From Plectosphaerella cucumerina (taxonomy: Eukaryota; Ascomycota; Sordariomycetes; Glomerellales; Plectosphaerellaceae): a stretch of 64,000 nucleotides of DNA. Shown one piece after another: positions 9,366 through 21,256 of the stretch. Under the pieces are notes generated by a model. The model was given only the letters and a program-made list of their open reading frames with translations. It ran no database searches and was not told where the DNA came from. The stretch is taken from the NCBI GenBank assembly GCA_020746995.1, contig JAGPXD010000001.1:7812001-7876000 (forward strand), given 5' to 3'. Made by a program: the position numbers and the translations under genes. Within the stretch, counting starts at the first letter, position 1. Every line of letters starts with the position of its first letter.

Positions 9366-10665
9366 GTTGCCGAAGCCACCCGGAAGAGTGTGTCAACACT
9401 AGGCACGATCAGAATGGGAATGGGGAACCGGGGACGGGAGGAGTGACGGACAGCCGGCCAGGTGGCTGCTGGTGTGGCAGGCTGACGACGAGAACCGTGC
9501 AAGCTGTAGCGGGAGGATGGTGGTAAGACGATGTGATGGAAACCATCGGGATCCCGGGGAGCTGGATGAGATATTAACCTTTGCTCCCTCAGTATAGTGC
9601 CAACTGAGTGAGTTGGGCTGGGGCCTCCCGGCGTATGCTGAGGCATGCTGTCCACTGGAGGCGCGCATCTGGAAGAAAAATAACTTCTGCGCGGCGTCGG
9701 CGCCACACCACAGAGGGACAGGGTGGCGGGTTTGTCATAGGTAAACGAGGATCTGCGGTGCCACTTCTTCCGCCACACCGGTTGATGCTTGCCCTCTTCC
9801 GGTGTTCTCTTGGTGTCGCACCAGCCATGGGCACAGGCCGGGATCGCCTCCCGAAGGTCGATCAACCAACAGCGACTTTATCAAATCAACATGACAAAGG
9901 ATGACGTCGACACCTGCAGTTAATACATGGGTGCGTACCTTCTGACAGCTCCCATGGCATTCTGCCACCGGTACAATTGCCATCCTCCACCTAGTTCTGG
10001 CGACCCGTAACCCATTTCGCCATCACCAGCAGTGCCCCTGCAGCGCATCGCCATGGTGCGCCGGACGACTACAAGCCTGGCCCAGGGTCATCCCTCACAG
10101 TAGGGTCAGAGATATGCACGACCTGTTTGTTAAGCTGCAGGGGTCCTCCAAAGCAGGACGGGCGATTGGGCTGGTACCCAAGCAGCCAAGGACATGACCC
10201 CGCTGAGAACGGGATCGACGTCCAGCTCGTGGCCTTGCGTGAAATGGCGCTCTATTGCGGACTCTCAGAATCCAAGGGCGTGGCCTGCCATCGCGTTGAC
10301 TTTCATTACATGGTGGTCACTGAGGGGCAGTGGAGGTGCAGGGTAAGTGGATTGCAGCATTAGGACCATAAGCTCGGTGCTCGGGGGATCAGACCCGCGC
10401 AGCACGAGTTCGACTATATCTATCTGCCCTATGTATATGGCCCTGACTATCAAGCATATGTCGCGCCTCTTGGCGCAAGCGTACAGGTACACTAGCCCGC
10501 GCAATCTCTATCTCCCGGGGGCTGTATCGCAAAGTGTGTGGTCTGACACCACATATCAGCAGGGCCGGCGCCGTGGGATATGGCGATGTTCCATGGGCTC
10601 CTTGACAACAATGCTGACACCGAATGATCGCCGCCGCTCCTTGGTTGTTGTGGATGGCCAGTGGC
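9366..10665. other. Intergenic, no gene recognised
   Basis: About 1.3 kb between the bZIP start and the 3' end of the proline-rich gene. The 5' part should be the bZIP leader and promoter. Open frames here are short, overlap each other and have no protein-like features. Confidence 0.4.
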
Positions 10666-11580
10666 CTAGAGCGAGTCCCGTTTTCTCTTGCTCATGTTGG
10701 CCGCACCCGAAGCTGAGGTGGACTGGCTCGGTCCTACGATATGCGAAGATGGTGGCTGCCAATGGTGGAAGAATATGCCCGGACTTGCTTGCGATTTCTG
10801 TTGCGCCGAGGAAGGTTGCTGAACCTGCTGAGGGTGTTGCGGCGGCGGCTGCGCTATTTGCTGCGGTTGATGCGGCGGTAGCGGCCCGCCTTGGGCGGCA
10901 GAGGTGTTGATGCTGGGGAGGTGCGACGTTGGGGCGACCGGTCGACCTGTCGAGCCAGTCGAGGACATGGTGTGGGGTGTGCCTTTTGTAGTTGGTGATC
11001 CGGAATCCGTGATACAGCCGTGGAAGCTGGAGGCCGAACTTGGCGTGCTGGGAACCGGGGCATACGACATGTAACATTGGGACTGCGGACTCCTTTGCTC
11101 TGGCGACCTTTCGGCATGGTGAGCCATCAGCTGCCGTGTCTGTCCTGGCGCTGGAGACGAGAGATTTTGCTTCGCCAGCTCGAGAGCCGCCTCGGACAGC
11201 GTTCCTCCCATTCCCGCGAACACAAATGGAACGATTGGCGGAGGGATACCCCTGTCCAAAGACGTCCTGAGCATCTCGGCCTCCAGCTTTCGCTGCTCCA
11301 GTAGATACGACTCCTGCTTCGTCCTCTCTTCCTCTTGCCTTCGTTTCTCCTCCTCGGCCTTGGCCCTCAACCAAGTTTTCATGCAGCCCTCGGCACCCCC
11401 CTGCCATTGGGGTGGTGGTCCGGGAAGTTGGCTGAGGGGATGACCGTGGTGAAGGCCAACCTTGGCAACCGCTGGCGGCACTGGTGGTGGAGGCGGAGGA
11501 GCATTGCTGAGATGGCGAGGTTGCTGAGGAGGTAACGTCATGGCCGCGGGCAGCGGCAAGCCCCAGTGTGGTGCCGCCAT
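10666..11580 (-). CDS. Proline/glutamine-rich coiled-coil protein, conserved-looking, function unknown
   Basis: A single exon of 304 residues from ATG 11580. The N-terminus is proline-rich, followed by a charged helix (MKTWLRAKAEEEKRRQEEER) of about 50 residues. Next come the distinctive block RGIPPPIVPFVFAGMGG, a Ser/Pro/Gln-rich disordered half and a basic C-terminus SKRKRDSL that could be a nuclear signal. I recall this helix-plus-'GIPP...FAGMGG' arrangement from uncharacterised nuclear proteins of many ascomycetes but cannot attach a function. No intron is needed and no lesion is visible. Confidence 0.65.
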   Translation of the reverse strand: MAAPHWGLPLPAAMTLPPQQPRHLSNAPPPPPPVPPAVAKVGLHHGHPLSQLPGPPPQWQGGAEGCMKTWLRAKAEEEKRRQEEERTKQESYLLEQRKLEAEMLRTSLDRGIPPPIVPFVFAGMGGTLSEAALELAKQNLSSPAPGQTRQLMAHHAERSPEQRSPQSQCYMSYAPVPSTPSSASSFHGCITDSGSPTTKGTPHTMSSTGSTGRPVAPTSHLPSINTSAAQGGPLPPHQPQQIAQPPPQHPQQVQQPSSAQQKSQASPGIFFHHWQPPSSHIVGPSQSTSASGAANMSKRKRDSL

Positions 11581-12560
11581 TTCCGGTCCAGCGGACTGTG
11601 ACTACGAGGGATGGAGGGCGCCAGTGTCTTGATGGACCAGTGGGGTCAGAGTCGAGATGTCAAGGACAGACTCGGGAGGTCATGGAGCGGGCTTGTAGTC
11701 GTAGTGTACCGGCTGCTTCGCTGCCAGCATCGTCATAAAAACTCTCCAACTGTGTATGACTGTGGCTCGAGTTGTGTCGGGACGAAAGTTGAAGGTTCCA
11801 GCCGTGTCGCCCGCCTTCGGTAGAGATAATCGACTGCTGTCCATTCTACGGAACTTCCCGCTTGCCTACCCTATGGCTTTATTGCTTCCGATGGTCTGCA
11901 CGGTGCGTCCGGCTAGTTCATGCGGCCCTCAGCGTGGTGCGCAAAGTAATCCACTTTCTTTCCGGCGGGCTAAGGACGAAAACAGGGGCAGGGTGAACGC
12001 GCTGTATTGACTGAGACAACCTGCTAAAAAGCTCGAGTAGGGCGGTGCACGGATCCAACGGGGGTTACCGTGTTGACGAAGCCAGCTTGTCTTGCGTGCT
12101 TGGCTGCCCGGCTGGGCAAGAGGCTGTTGATCTTCCCGGAGACTCTCAAGGAGTGTCAAGGAGAAGCTCGGACTGCGCTGGACGGACGACTCTACGAACC
12201 CAAAATGAGGTCCAACGAGCACGGGGCGGAAGCAGGGCCTCCCAGGAGGGCTGACGGCAAGGGATCCATCGAAACACACATTCCGGGGGCCTGCCCGGCA
12301 CAGCTAGTGTCCAGGCGTAGCCACCCGCCCGGACCGCGGAAGGAAATTACCGGTCTTGGCATGCGTCGGATGTAGCACTCCCTTGCCCCAATGAGGGGTT
12401 TACCGAGACGGACAGGATTCGAATACAGTGACAACAAAACGGTCATCTGGTGGATTTCAAGAATCTATTTTAGAAAGGTGTATTATATTTGCAGCGCGAA
12501 GGGCTCAATCTCAAGGTCGAAGATGCGATCGGCTTTTTGTTGATGGTAATTAGAGATGGC
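11581..12560. other. Intergenic (upstream of 10666-11580 gene)
   Basis: This stretch contains the divergent upstream regions of the proline-rich gene (minus) and the WSC gene (plus). Open frames on both strands are short and mutually overlapping; none has recognisable motifs. Confidence 0.4.
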
Positions 12561-13676
12561 ACGGTCGGGAAGGGGGATTGGAGTCTCGATTAACTGGGAA
12601 GGTTCTGATTGCCTATTGGTCAGGGAGAGGCGTGAAGCTTTACTGCCCCCATCCATTACAGCATTCCAACCCATCCCATCCATCCCGTCCATTCACCACC
12701 ACAACACCACCATCCCCGGAGAAAGGACCGCACCAAGGAAACCAAATCTCTCCTCCAACACAACTCTTTTTTTGCTCTCTCTCCTTGTGCCACCTGCTCC
12801 ATACACAAAGGCACCTTCCTTGCCTAGTGCCGCCCGCCCAGCCTCCGCTTCTTGTTGCTCCCGGCCCCCGTCCCTGGGACGAACGCAAGAAACGAAAGAG
12901 ACATCCAAGAAGAGGGGCCCATCTATCCATCCATCCACCGCGGCGTGCACCTGGCACCCGCCTCCCCCTCAGTCTCTCTCTCCCGCCCACCCTACGGTCA
13001 TTTTAGCCTGATTCCTCTTCCGTTTTTGAACCCAGCAGCTCTCGCCTCGCCCCTTCGCTTCTTCTCCTTGCCCTGTCTCTCGGTGTTTTGGTTACCGCCT
13101 ACACAACCAGCCTCGCGCGTCTCTCCTTCTCTGTACAATACTACGTCTCAGGCTTCGCCTGCTGCGTATACGGCCCGAACAACCACGGCTTTTCCGGACT
13201 CTTGACAACAACAACTGGTTTGATCCTCTAACGGGGTTCACGCCAAGAACGAACGAACAAGAGGGCCGCTCTGCTTCATCACTAGCTTGTTTCCGTCAAC
13301 CTCTGGCAGAACCATTGCTACCTGTTATAATACACCGTCTCGACGGCCTCGCCCCGATACATCCTCCCACCGAGCCTGCATTCACTTGCTAGGTTTCATG
13401 GCTCAGGCCAACGGCATTATCCCCCGCCTCTAAAAGCCTCGGCCTTCCGCAGACTACCAACCCAAACCGTATTCCGGACGCCCCATCGATGCTGCCATTG
13501 AGGCGTCAACATTGCCCATATTGTACGTCGTAGCCCCGAACCTTAACCCCGCGACGTTGCGGCCTCTCGTGGCCAGACCCAGCCATCTCTTCCCCACCCC
13601 ATCAACTCGAGAATTTCTGTTCTACTGACTTGGCCTGCTCACCAGCTTTGCTTTGCTCCAGTACTTCTACACCACA
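12561..13676 (+). promoter_or_regulatory. Long pyrimidine-rich promoter/5' leader of the WSC sensor gene
   Basis: About 1.1 kb of strongly C/T-rich plus-strand sequence, for example around 12660-12990 and 13010-13110, ends at the ATG 13677. CT-rich tracts are usual just before fungal transcription starts, and long leaders are typical of wall-integrity genes. Upstream ATGs such as the one near 12556 open short frames, so uORF control is possible. Confidence 0.4.
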
Positions 13677-15193
13677 ATGGATCACCTTCCACGAACGATC
13701 CGGCTCCTTGGAGTCTCGGCTCTCCTCTGGCCCCTGTGGGCATTCTCCCACGAGACGGCAGAGTTATATCCCAGGCAAGGCCTGACCCAAGATTTGTGCT
13801 CCACGGTCAACACAGGATCGGGCGCTGCCAGTGCGTTTTCCCCTCTCCCGCCCCCTACGCGTCGATAACAAGGCTAATATCCCTTCCAGACTATAGTCAA
13901 TGGCAAACCCTAAGTCTCTGCCGAGACTTCTGCATCGCCAAGAACACCGCTTTCGCCGTTGTGCAATGGCAGTCCTGCTGGTGCTCCGACGTTGAGCCCG
14001 GCGAGGATATCACCACCAGCGTAAGCAGCTGCAGCGAGGGCTGCCCTGGCTATGGCGACATCGAGTCCTGTGGCAGACGGCCCAATCTCTTCGGGTACTT
14101 CCGATTTCCCAAGCAACCCACCTCGACCCAAGGTGCCAGCACCTCCGCACAATCTTCGACACAAGTAAGTTCCACAACGCACGGGTTCCCATTCATTGCA
14201 CATCAGCACCACCAGGGACAACTTTCCACCTGCCAGCCTGCACCTTGCCATGACTTCTCCTTCCTCTCCTCTCTCCAGTCCTCCTCGCACGCCCTCTCAA
14301 CAAATTCTCGTCGTGTGTTCCCGCCTCACGAAAAGCCCGTTGGCCTGCCCCCCTCCCAGGACATGATGGCTTAACTGTCTGGACAGCAGGCCCCGTCGCC
14401 GCCTCCAGCAGTCGGTGAGACTGAGACCGTCCAGAATACCGTCACTGTGATACGTTCGCCTTCGACAGCCCCATCATTGACCCAAACAAGTCCAGTATGA
14501 TATGATCCTTTGCAACCGCCGCCCACCTCGCGTGCTGCATGATTTGGGCCTTTGTGGATCGGGAAATCAAGGCAGACTCGCGACGTGTTCTTGGTGCTAA
14601 CACCCTCGCAGAGTAGTTCCGACGAAGAAACCACCTGGGTCACGCAATCCACTGTGTCTGCCGACGGCACCGTGCGCACCGTCTTCATCACCCCGACCGT
14701 TACGCCTCCTGACCTGGCTGGCTCCGAGTCGTCCGCCAACGGCAATGGCCAAACCGACACGAACGGCTCTGGCGGGCTCGGCACCGGCGCCGTCGTCGGC
14801 ATTGTTATCGGCGTTATTGCCGCCGTTCTTACCGTCCCCGGCGCCCTCCTCTTCTGGTTCTTCAGGCGGAGAAAGCACCGAAAGGCCAACGGGTACGAGG
14901 AGCCCAACTTTAGTCAACGCGGGAGCTCGTCCGGTATGATCGCCAGCACGCGCAACCAGGAGATGATCGTTACCAGCGACAACCAGGGCGCCTGGTCGCC
15001 CAACTCGGCCAGCGAGCAGCGGCGTAGCAGGCTGATGGCGGTGGACCCCAGAATGGACCCTGACGGCCGGCCCATGTTCTTGCATAATAAGAGTCACGAG
15101 AGCGTCAACACCTTGCACGACGACCAGGATTACTCGCGCAAGGTTGCTAAGCCCGTACTTCGCGCCACCAGCCCAGATCCCCTCGACGATTAA
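13677..15193 (+). CDS. WSC-domain cell wall integrity sensor (Wsc1-like type I membrane protein)
   Basis: Exons are 13677-13830, 13890-14164, 14387-14494 and 14612-15193 (372 codons plus stop); all four introns-exon borders obey GT-AG with CTAAC/CTAAT branch sites and the frame closes exactly. The product starts with a signal peptide (IRLLGVSALLWPLWAFSHE). A WSC domain with its spaced cysteines follows (LCRDFCIAKNTAFAVVQWQ, SCWCSD, SCSEGCPGYGDIESCG). Then come a Ser/Thr-rich stalk, one transmembrane helix (AVVGIVIGVIAAVLTVPGAL), a basic stop-transfer RRRKHRK and a tail ending in acidic residues. Family members span the plasma membrane and signal wall stress through Rom2-Rho1 to the Pkc1 MAP kinase pathway. 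The third exon could begin at 14390 instead (one residue shorter). Confidence 0.85.
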
Positions 15194-15756
15194 GAGGCGG
15201 CAACAATCAACAGGACGCTTTCAAGCTTGGACAGACCACCTTTCCCTTTCGCTCATGACGTACACGACATTTTCCCATTGGCCCCGATCAGAAACGGGGT
15301 CTTGTTTTTGCATTTGCACTCGAGATACCAAGACGGCGTTTTCCCCTCGTTCAGAACGCGACGCTTCCTTGGATACGGCCCGAAGCCCACATATCATGTC
15401 TGCCTGACGTTCCTGGATTGGTCGACGATTCATCTAGCATGCAGCTTCGCCGGAGGGGGCTCATCTCGGACAACCCTCCGGCGACTGCCTCCCTTCACTG
15501 TGTATTCTTCCTAGGCCCCGACAACGGGCTAGAGTATCTTCCTTTGGGTTTCAGGACGAGTCGATAAAAACCAGCCAACACGAAGACCACAGACGCCCCG
15601 CGTTGCTCTTGAAAACGAAGTATTAGCTTCAGAGCGGGCACCCGAACGTCTTCTACGTGGACGCTGTGCCGTAGTCGCCCAGGTGGCATAGGCGTGACTC
15701 TGACTAGGTCCTTGCATCCTGGGGTGAGACCCACCACGGCACCACCCCATTGCACA

Positions 15757-16362
15757 ATGGCATCCGATTACGAGTTCGTCAGCCACGACGACTGCGGCGT
15801 GCTCACACCCACTACCTCTGACGAGGAGAGCGACGTCGAGTGCGCACCGATTGCCCCCAGTGGAGGTGGGCACCCGCCCTGGCGTGGCCACGGCGACAAG
15901 CTGGTCGGGGTGGTGGGCATGGGAAGGTGATTCAGCCCTTCAACACCCACTCGTCCGTGCATCTTCCTCCGCCCGCGAGCGCACGCGCTGACTAAATCCG
16001 CTTCTCCATCTCCGACCTCTCGCCGCCCATGTCTATTTATGCCCAGGATTTGGATGGCGAGGCTCATGTAAGGATCTTTTAGCCATCCACTCTAGGGCTG
16101 ACGATCGAGGGAAGCGGAGGCATATCCCGAATCCGAGGTCATCGGGGTTGATATCAGTCCGACACAGCCTGAATTGTGCGTTGACCAGATCGCTCGCGAG
16201 CACAGCTGACATGCACTACAGCGTTCCACCTAAAGTTCGCTTCGAGATCGACAATCTTGACGACCCATGGACATTCTCACAAAAGTTTGACTTCATCTAT
16301 TGTCGAAGTATGATCGGTTCCATCAAGGACTGGGACTGTCTCCTTGGCCAAGTTTTCCAGTG
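15757..16362 (+). pseudogene. LaeA-like SAM-dependent methyltransferase remnant
   Basis: An ATG at 15757 opens an acidic N-terminus (VLTPTTSDEESDVE) that runs out at 15930. At about 16110 an out-of-phase piece gives EAYPESEVIGVDISPTQPEF, the SAM-binding strand beta2 with its acidic residue. A preserved intron (GTGCGT, branch GCTGAC, CTACAG; about 16175-16224) leads into VPPKVRFEIDNLDDPWTFSQ and KFDFIYCRSMIGSIKDWD, both diagnostic of LaeA/TAM-type methyltransferases. The GTGTGIW SAM loop and the catalytic C-terminal half are missing. It lies just upstream of the GMC and P450 genes, so it could be the decayed regulator or tailoring enzyme of a metabolic group. Confidence 0.6.
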
Positions 16363-17039
16363 ATTTGAAACCGGGTTCCCGGGAATGGCGGATGACTGGC
16401 TCGCAGAGTCTCAAAGATTCACCGGCCCTACAATGGTTTCCGGAGAGGAAACCGCCAGCTTGCGGAAGGGTATGGAGCAGGTAGCGTAGTTCTACAGGGG
16501 GCATTTGTTCCATAGCGGGTAAGGTGCGAGTGTACGTGCCTGTGATGCCACTCTTGATTGCGTCTGCCAGAAGTGTCCCGGCATCAAAAGACATGACCAA
16601 TACCCTGATATTTCTCATCAGAGGCCTCCCAAGGCAAACAGAACACTATCCCTCACCTGGCACCGGAGGCACGGGTATACAGATACCACCTATGGTTAAC
16701 ACGCCACCCCATTTGACTCCTGCTCACAACTCAGACCCAAGTGGAGGTGTGCAAGAGATACTGTTTACACGGTCGAAAAGTCTACCTCACAAGGTCCAGG
16801 TTAGACAAGTTCCCCACTCGACAAGTTCTCCGCACGATGGGGTCAGAAAAGTTCAATAGACAACGATTCCTTACATGTACTGCTGTAAATACAAAGCAAA
16901 TGGTGATACGTGTACTGTACTGCAAAGGGAAGCACAACAGCGGTACTGTGGTGAAGTACAGAAAGCATTGCGTTCGACGACAATACCCTTGAAGCACTTG
17001 CGTTGACCACTGCGAAGCGTCGACAAAGTTTGCCGCAAC
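16363..17039 (+). promoter_or_regulatory. Promoter region of the GMC gene with a TACTGTAC motif
   Basis: No gene is recognised. TACTGTAC occurs at 16913-16920, about 120 bp before the GMC start codon at 17040. The same octamer recurs upstream of several other genes in the window. Confidence 0.35.
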
Positions 17040-18775
17040 ATGACGGATGCCGACTTCATCGTCGTTGGCGCAGGCCCGGCCGGGTGCAGCGTGGCTTCTG
17101 CTCTGGCCAGGTCCCGCGCCCAGCCTCGCATTCTTCTCCTGGAGGCCGGCGGGCCCAACAACGACATCGACGCGCGGAACTGCCGCGACAGATACACTCG
17201 TTTCACCAACCAAGGCCAGGCAGTGCTCTACTCGAGTGAGCCCGTCTCCTCTCTTTACCACCGAAGGATCAGACTGAGCCAGGGCCGCGGCTTGGGCGGG
17301 TCCAGCGCCATCAACTTCACGATATGGCACCCAGGCGCCGAGGATGACATGGATTTCATGTCGGAAGTGACCGGGGACCCTGCTTGGAGCTGGAAGAGCG
17401 CAGTTGATCGTTTCAAGAAGCTGGAGAGGTTTCTCACGCCCTCGTCAGACTGACACGGTATCAACGGGCCGCTACGCGTCAGTCACCCTGACCAGGTCGA
17501 GTCAGAGGTCCTTGCTACCATGAAGAGATGGTCTTCATATGGATGCCGGATCAACCAGGAAGCAGGTGACGGAAGCCACATTGGGCTGACCATCCCGCCT
17601 TCGACATCCTACCGGGGGGTACGCAGCACGGCGGCCGATCTTCTCTTCCCGACACCCTTCAACCTACACATTGTCACCAACGCACCGGTTCACCGGGTTT
17701 TGTTCCAGGGCCGGACTGCTCACGGCGTCAAGTTGATTGACGGTAGAGTGTTCACGGCCGCACGGGAGGTCGTCCTGTGCGCCGGCGCACTTGGGACGCC
17801 CAAGATCCTTCTCCTGTCTGGCATCAGGCCCGCCCGTGAGCTTCACGACCTGAGCATTCCCGTGGTACACGACAACGAGTTTGTCGGCCAGGGCTATCGC
17901 GACCATGCGCTTGTGGCCCTCCGAGTGGCCGATGACGCGGCCACGAACCGTGCCGCCTTCTTCGGCGACCCAGTCCGCCAGGACATCGCCCACAGAGACT
18001 GGCAGCTCTACCGCGCCGGAGAGTACACACACATAGGAAGCAGCGTTGCATTGGGATTCTTCAAGAGCGACGCCGTGCTTTCCAGTCCTGAGTTTCGGGG
18101 CCTGCCTAGAGCCGAGCAGGAGCGGCTGTTGCGACCTACCATCCCAACGTACGAGGTGGCCATGAACACGATACCGGCAAGCTTCTACGACGGGTCTGCC
18201 GCTTCATCAAAGACCCAACCCATCCACATATTCATCATGAATAGCCAGGCAACAGGGAAGCTGCAGGTTCTCTCCGCAGATCCAGAGGTACCTCTTTCCA
18301 TACGACTCTCCATCCTGGAGCATCCTTTCGACAAGAGAGTCGCCGTCGAGGCCACGAAAGAAGTGTTGCAGCGGCTCGGATGGGGCCCTTCCCGCTCGGG
18401 GCTGACCAAGCTGCCAGCCAGTGACAGCGACAGCGACATCCTCGATTTCTGGGCTCGCTACTGTCTCAGCTCGTGCCATGGAACAGGCACTACCAAAATG
18501 GGCCCAAGTCAGCAATCACATCAGTCGTGCGTTGACTATGAACTCCGTGTTCACGGCGTCAGAAACCTACGAGTAGGGGATCTAGGTGTCCTTCCGTTTC
18601 TTCCTAGGTAGGCCTACGCTACTTTACGGCTTCGTTGGCTGAAACTGACAACGCGACAAGCACGCACCCACAGACATGGGCGTATCAGGTTGGGATGATC
18701 TTGGCGGAGAAGCTCATACGGGAGCATGATCTGGACGAAGTCGAGTGTGCGTGTGAGAGCTGTGGGGATACTTGA
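17040..18775 (+). pseudogene. GMC (glucose-methanol-choline) FAD oxidoreductase with one in-frame stop
   Basis: The frame starts at ATG 17040 with the FAD motif DFIVVGAGPAGCSVASALAR, then RGLGGSSAINF (GMC signature 1). It meets TGA at 17451-17453 (codon 138) exactly where HGINGPL, the conserved loop, follows in the same frame. The rest is open: GALGTPKILLLSGI (signature 2), the substrate domain, then SCHGTGTTKMG with the active-site His. An intron at 18608-18660 (branch ACTGAC, ACAAG) leads to THPQTWAYQVGMILAEKL. The exons sum to 561 codons. These flavoenzymes oxidise alcohols or aldehydes. The single nonsense codon, with everything else well kept, suggests very recent inactivation, a sequencing error or readthrough. 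It converges with the P450 gene. Confidence 0.8.
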
Positions 18776-19290
18776 ATAATCACGGGTGCTGGTTTTAGAA
18801 CACCTTTCCTTTCGTCATGAACTGGATCACAGACGTCATGGGCCGCCAATTGGGTTAGACTGGAGACCTCTTCCCTGGTCTTTGTCGTGGTGTCTCGTTC
18901 CAACATCTTCAGGTTGTTCCGCTAACAGAAGCTTATCTCTCGAGTTGATGCCATCACCAGTCCATTACAGTAGGCCGAACTTCTCAGGAGATTATCCGGA
19001 GATGCAGCAGACAGTGCAACGGGAATGACGCTGAAGAATAGCGTTCAATAGCACGACCCCACTCCACCTGCCTCGCCGATGCGTATAGCACCCCCTTGGA
19101 GCAAGATGCCGTGAAGCCGCAGGTATCGCCATATATTGACTGTTAGAATCACAGCTGCCTAGTTCATGGACCATCATTCTCAGCGGATCGTACGTCTCTG
19201 TACGTCTCCTCCTTGGCTGCGCGCGCTGCCCATGCTGCTGAAGTCCTCTGGTGCCCAGCCCCCTACTTGTTCACCTTCGGAAACCTTGTT
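18776..19290. other. Intergenic between convergent GMC and P450 genes
   Basis: About 0.5 kb holding the 3' flanks of both genes. No open frame with protein-like features. Confidence 0.4.
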
Positions 19291-21093
19291 TCAGGCGGGG
19301 CAGCAGTTGCGGCAGATCGTAAGTTGATTGGCCCCAAATGGAACAAGCGCCGCAAAGTGATCGTCAAAGTCGCCCGCCGGGTAGGCCCCGTGAACCGACA
19401 CATCCGGAAATCTGACCAGAACCTCGGCCAGCCCAACATGGAGAGTGGCCTCTGCTAGCCTGCTTCCCAGTCAGCGTCTGGTTCCATGGCTGCAAACCGT
19501 GTCTCTCACCTCTGGCCGATGCAGCGGCGCGAGTCCTTTCCAAAGGTGAGGAGGTGCCGGCCGAGCCTCTTGTCACGCGCTGGGTCAAGCCACCTGTCGG
19601 GGTTGAAACTGGCGTGGTCCTCGCCCCAAATGTCGGGATTGTGGTGCTGCACATAGCTCGAAGCGCCGACTGTGTACTTGGAACTTGTCAGCGAGACGGT
19701 AGGCTGGTCCGGGGCGTCCGTGACGTACGCCCGCGGGGATCCTGTGTCCCTGGAAGATGGCACCCGGCTCAGGGACCACCCGTGGCAGCCGCCCGATAGG
19801 CCCGTAGCCAAGCCTCAGCCCCTCCTTGATGCACGCTGCCTAGAAGAGGATGAGTGAGGAGTCTTCGGCGTCGGGGAAACGCACCATGTAGGGCAACTTC
19901 TCGACCCTTGCGTGGGTGATGTTGCCCTGCAAGGAGTCAAGCTCTTGCAGAACGCGGCGGTGGATATCTCCGTTGGTGAGGATGTAGAAAAGGATCGTGG
20001 CGCCGATGGAGCCTGTGTTGAAACTGCCTGCGACGGTCAAGCTGTGCAACTCGTCGACAAGGACGTCGCGGGTGATGATGCTCGGTTCTAACGTCTTGCG
20101 CGGCAGATGGGTGGCGGCCATGATCTCGACAAGAGAGCGATGACGCCCGTCCGGAAACTCATCATCTAAGGCCCTCAGAGAGCCGTCCACGGCAGCAGCG
20201 CTCTCCTGCCGATCTTGTCAACTGACGATGCTGTGCGGAACAGATAAACAGATACGTACCTGGGCAATGTGGCCGAAGATGCTGCGGAAGAGGCCGTAAC
20301 GTGCCAACTTGCCGCTAAGCCAACGAGTGAAGCGGAACACCGCTGGACTAGACGATAATATCCAGATCATTCTTGACTGGCTGAAGAGCTGTGAGAAGCG
20401 AGAGGCGGCTTCGGGCTCTCGGTGGAGCAGGTCCATGCAGCGGGGCATGGTGTACTGGGACACGATGTCAGAGGATAACGCGTGCAGCAGGCGCTGGATC
20501 GAGGCAGCGTCTTTTTGACGGAGCTGCAACTCCAATCGCGTGCAAAGAAGATCAACTTTGCTCTGGATCATGCCGTCCAGCTTTCTGATTGCCTTGTGGG
20601 AAAAGAATGGCTGCCAAGGAGCGCGGAGGCGCCGATGCTGGACGTTGTCTCTGGACCCGAACATGCCGTGCTCAATCCCCATCGTCTGGTAGAAGGCGGT
20701 ATCTTTCGAGTAATTTGAATGTGCCGCGTAGATCTTTTGACAGTCTTCGGGGTCCTGCAGGGACACCTCGTGAGGCGAGATCCGCACCACCGGGCCGAAC
20801 TGATCATGCATCTCTTTGATCTTCCGGTAGTAGATGCTGCGGCCATTGTGATAGCACCAGAACATTTGATACAGAGCCGTCATTCCAGCGAGCTTCGGCC
20901 CGGGAATGCGCGCCAGCGGGTGGAGAGTGACGTTGTAAACGGCGAGTAGGACACGGTAGAGAAGAGCCAGAACAACGCAGTATGCGAGGATGGACGCCCC
21001 CGAAGCTTCCAGGACCTCGAGCGAAAGGATCCGGTGGTGAAGGTAGGAATACATCGTTGAGTCCAGCTGATGCGTCGCGAATTGTCGATGCAT
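19291..21093 (-). CDS. Cytochrome P450 monooxygenase, five exons, intact
   Basis: Reading on the minus strand, exons are 21093-20260, 20205-19885, 19839-19729, 19676-19510 and 19459-19291; their sum is 534 codons including the stop, with no internal stop. The N-terminus has a membrane anchor (SILAYCVVLALLYRVLLAVY) and the HPLARIPGPKLAG hinge. The I-helix reads AGSFNTGS (residues 337-344), an atypical version of AGxDTT. The K-helix ExxR is EGLR (391-394), the PERF-like region FNPDRW, and the haem loop is FGKDSRRCIGQ with Cys474. It acts at the ER membrane with a P450 reductase; the substrate is unknown. In several exons the raw frame looks broken, but each 'break' is a short intron with a CTGAC or TTGAC branch site. 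The proximal position next to GMC suggests a shared pathway. Confidence 0.85.
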
Positions 21094-21237
21094 ACTATGC
21101 TCTCAGGGCCGGGACGTTAATGAAAGATGTATCGTGTAGTCGCCCGAGTGCGCGCCGTGCCATTGCCACCGGCGGGTGGTTGCCTTGCTGACCAGAACGA
21201 CGCCAAGGAGTCCTTCCAAAGTGCCCACTGTCATAAT

Positions 21238-21256
21238 ATACAGTACTGTACAGTAC
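21238..21256. promoter_or_regulatory. TACTGTACAGTA palindrome upstream of the P450 gene
   Basis: The string CAGTACTGTACAGTAC is a perfect dyad centred about 155 bp before the P450 start codon. Another TACTGTAC lies at 21413-21420. No factor is known to me for this site. Confidence 0.4.

Noticed and set aside
9350..9865. 171-codon minus-strand frame upstream of the bZIP gene
   Set aside because: No motif, overlaps other frames of similar length and fits promoter/leader sequence.
12556..13205. Plus-strand frames in the pyrimidine-rich region upstream of the WSC gene
   Set aside because: Pro/Ser-rich low complexity in several frames at once; best explained as CT-rich leader.
19291..21093. P450 as a pseudogene because of apparent stops and frameshifts
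   Set aside because: Every break is a short intron with GT, CTRAC/TTGAC and AG; the spliced sum is exactly 534 codons with intact haem loop.
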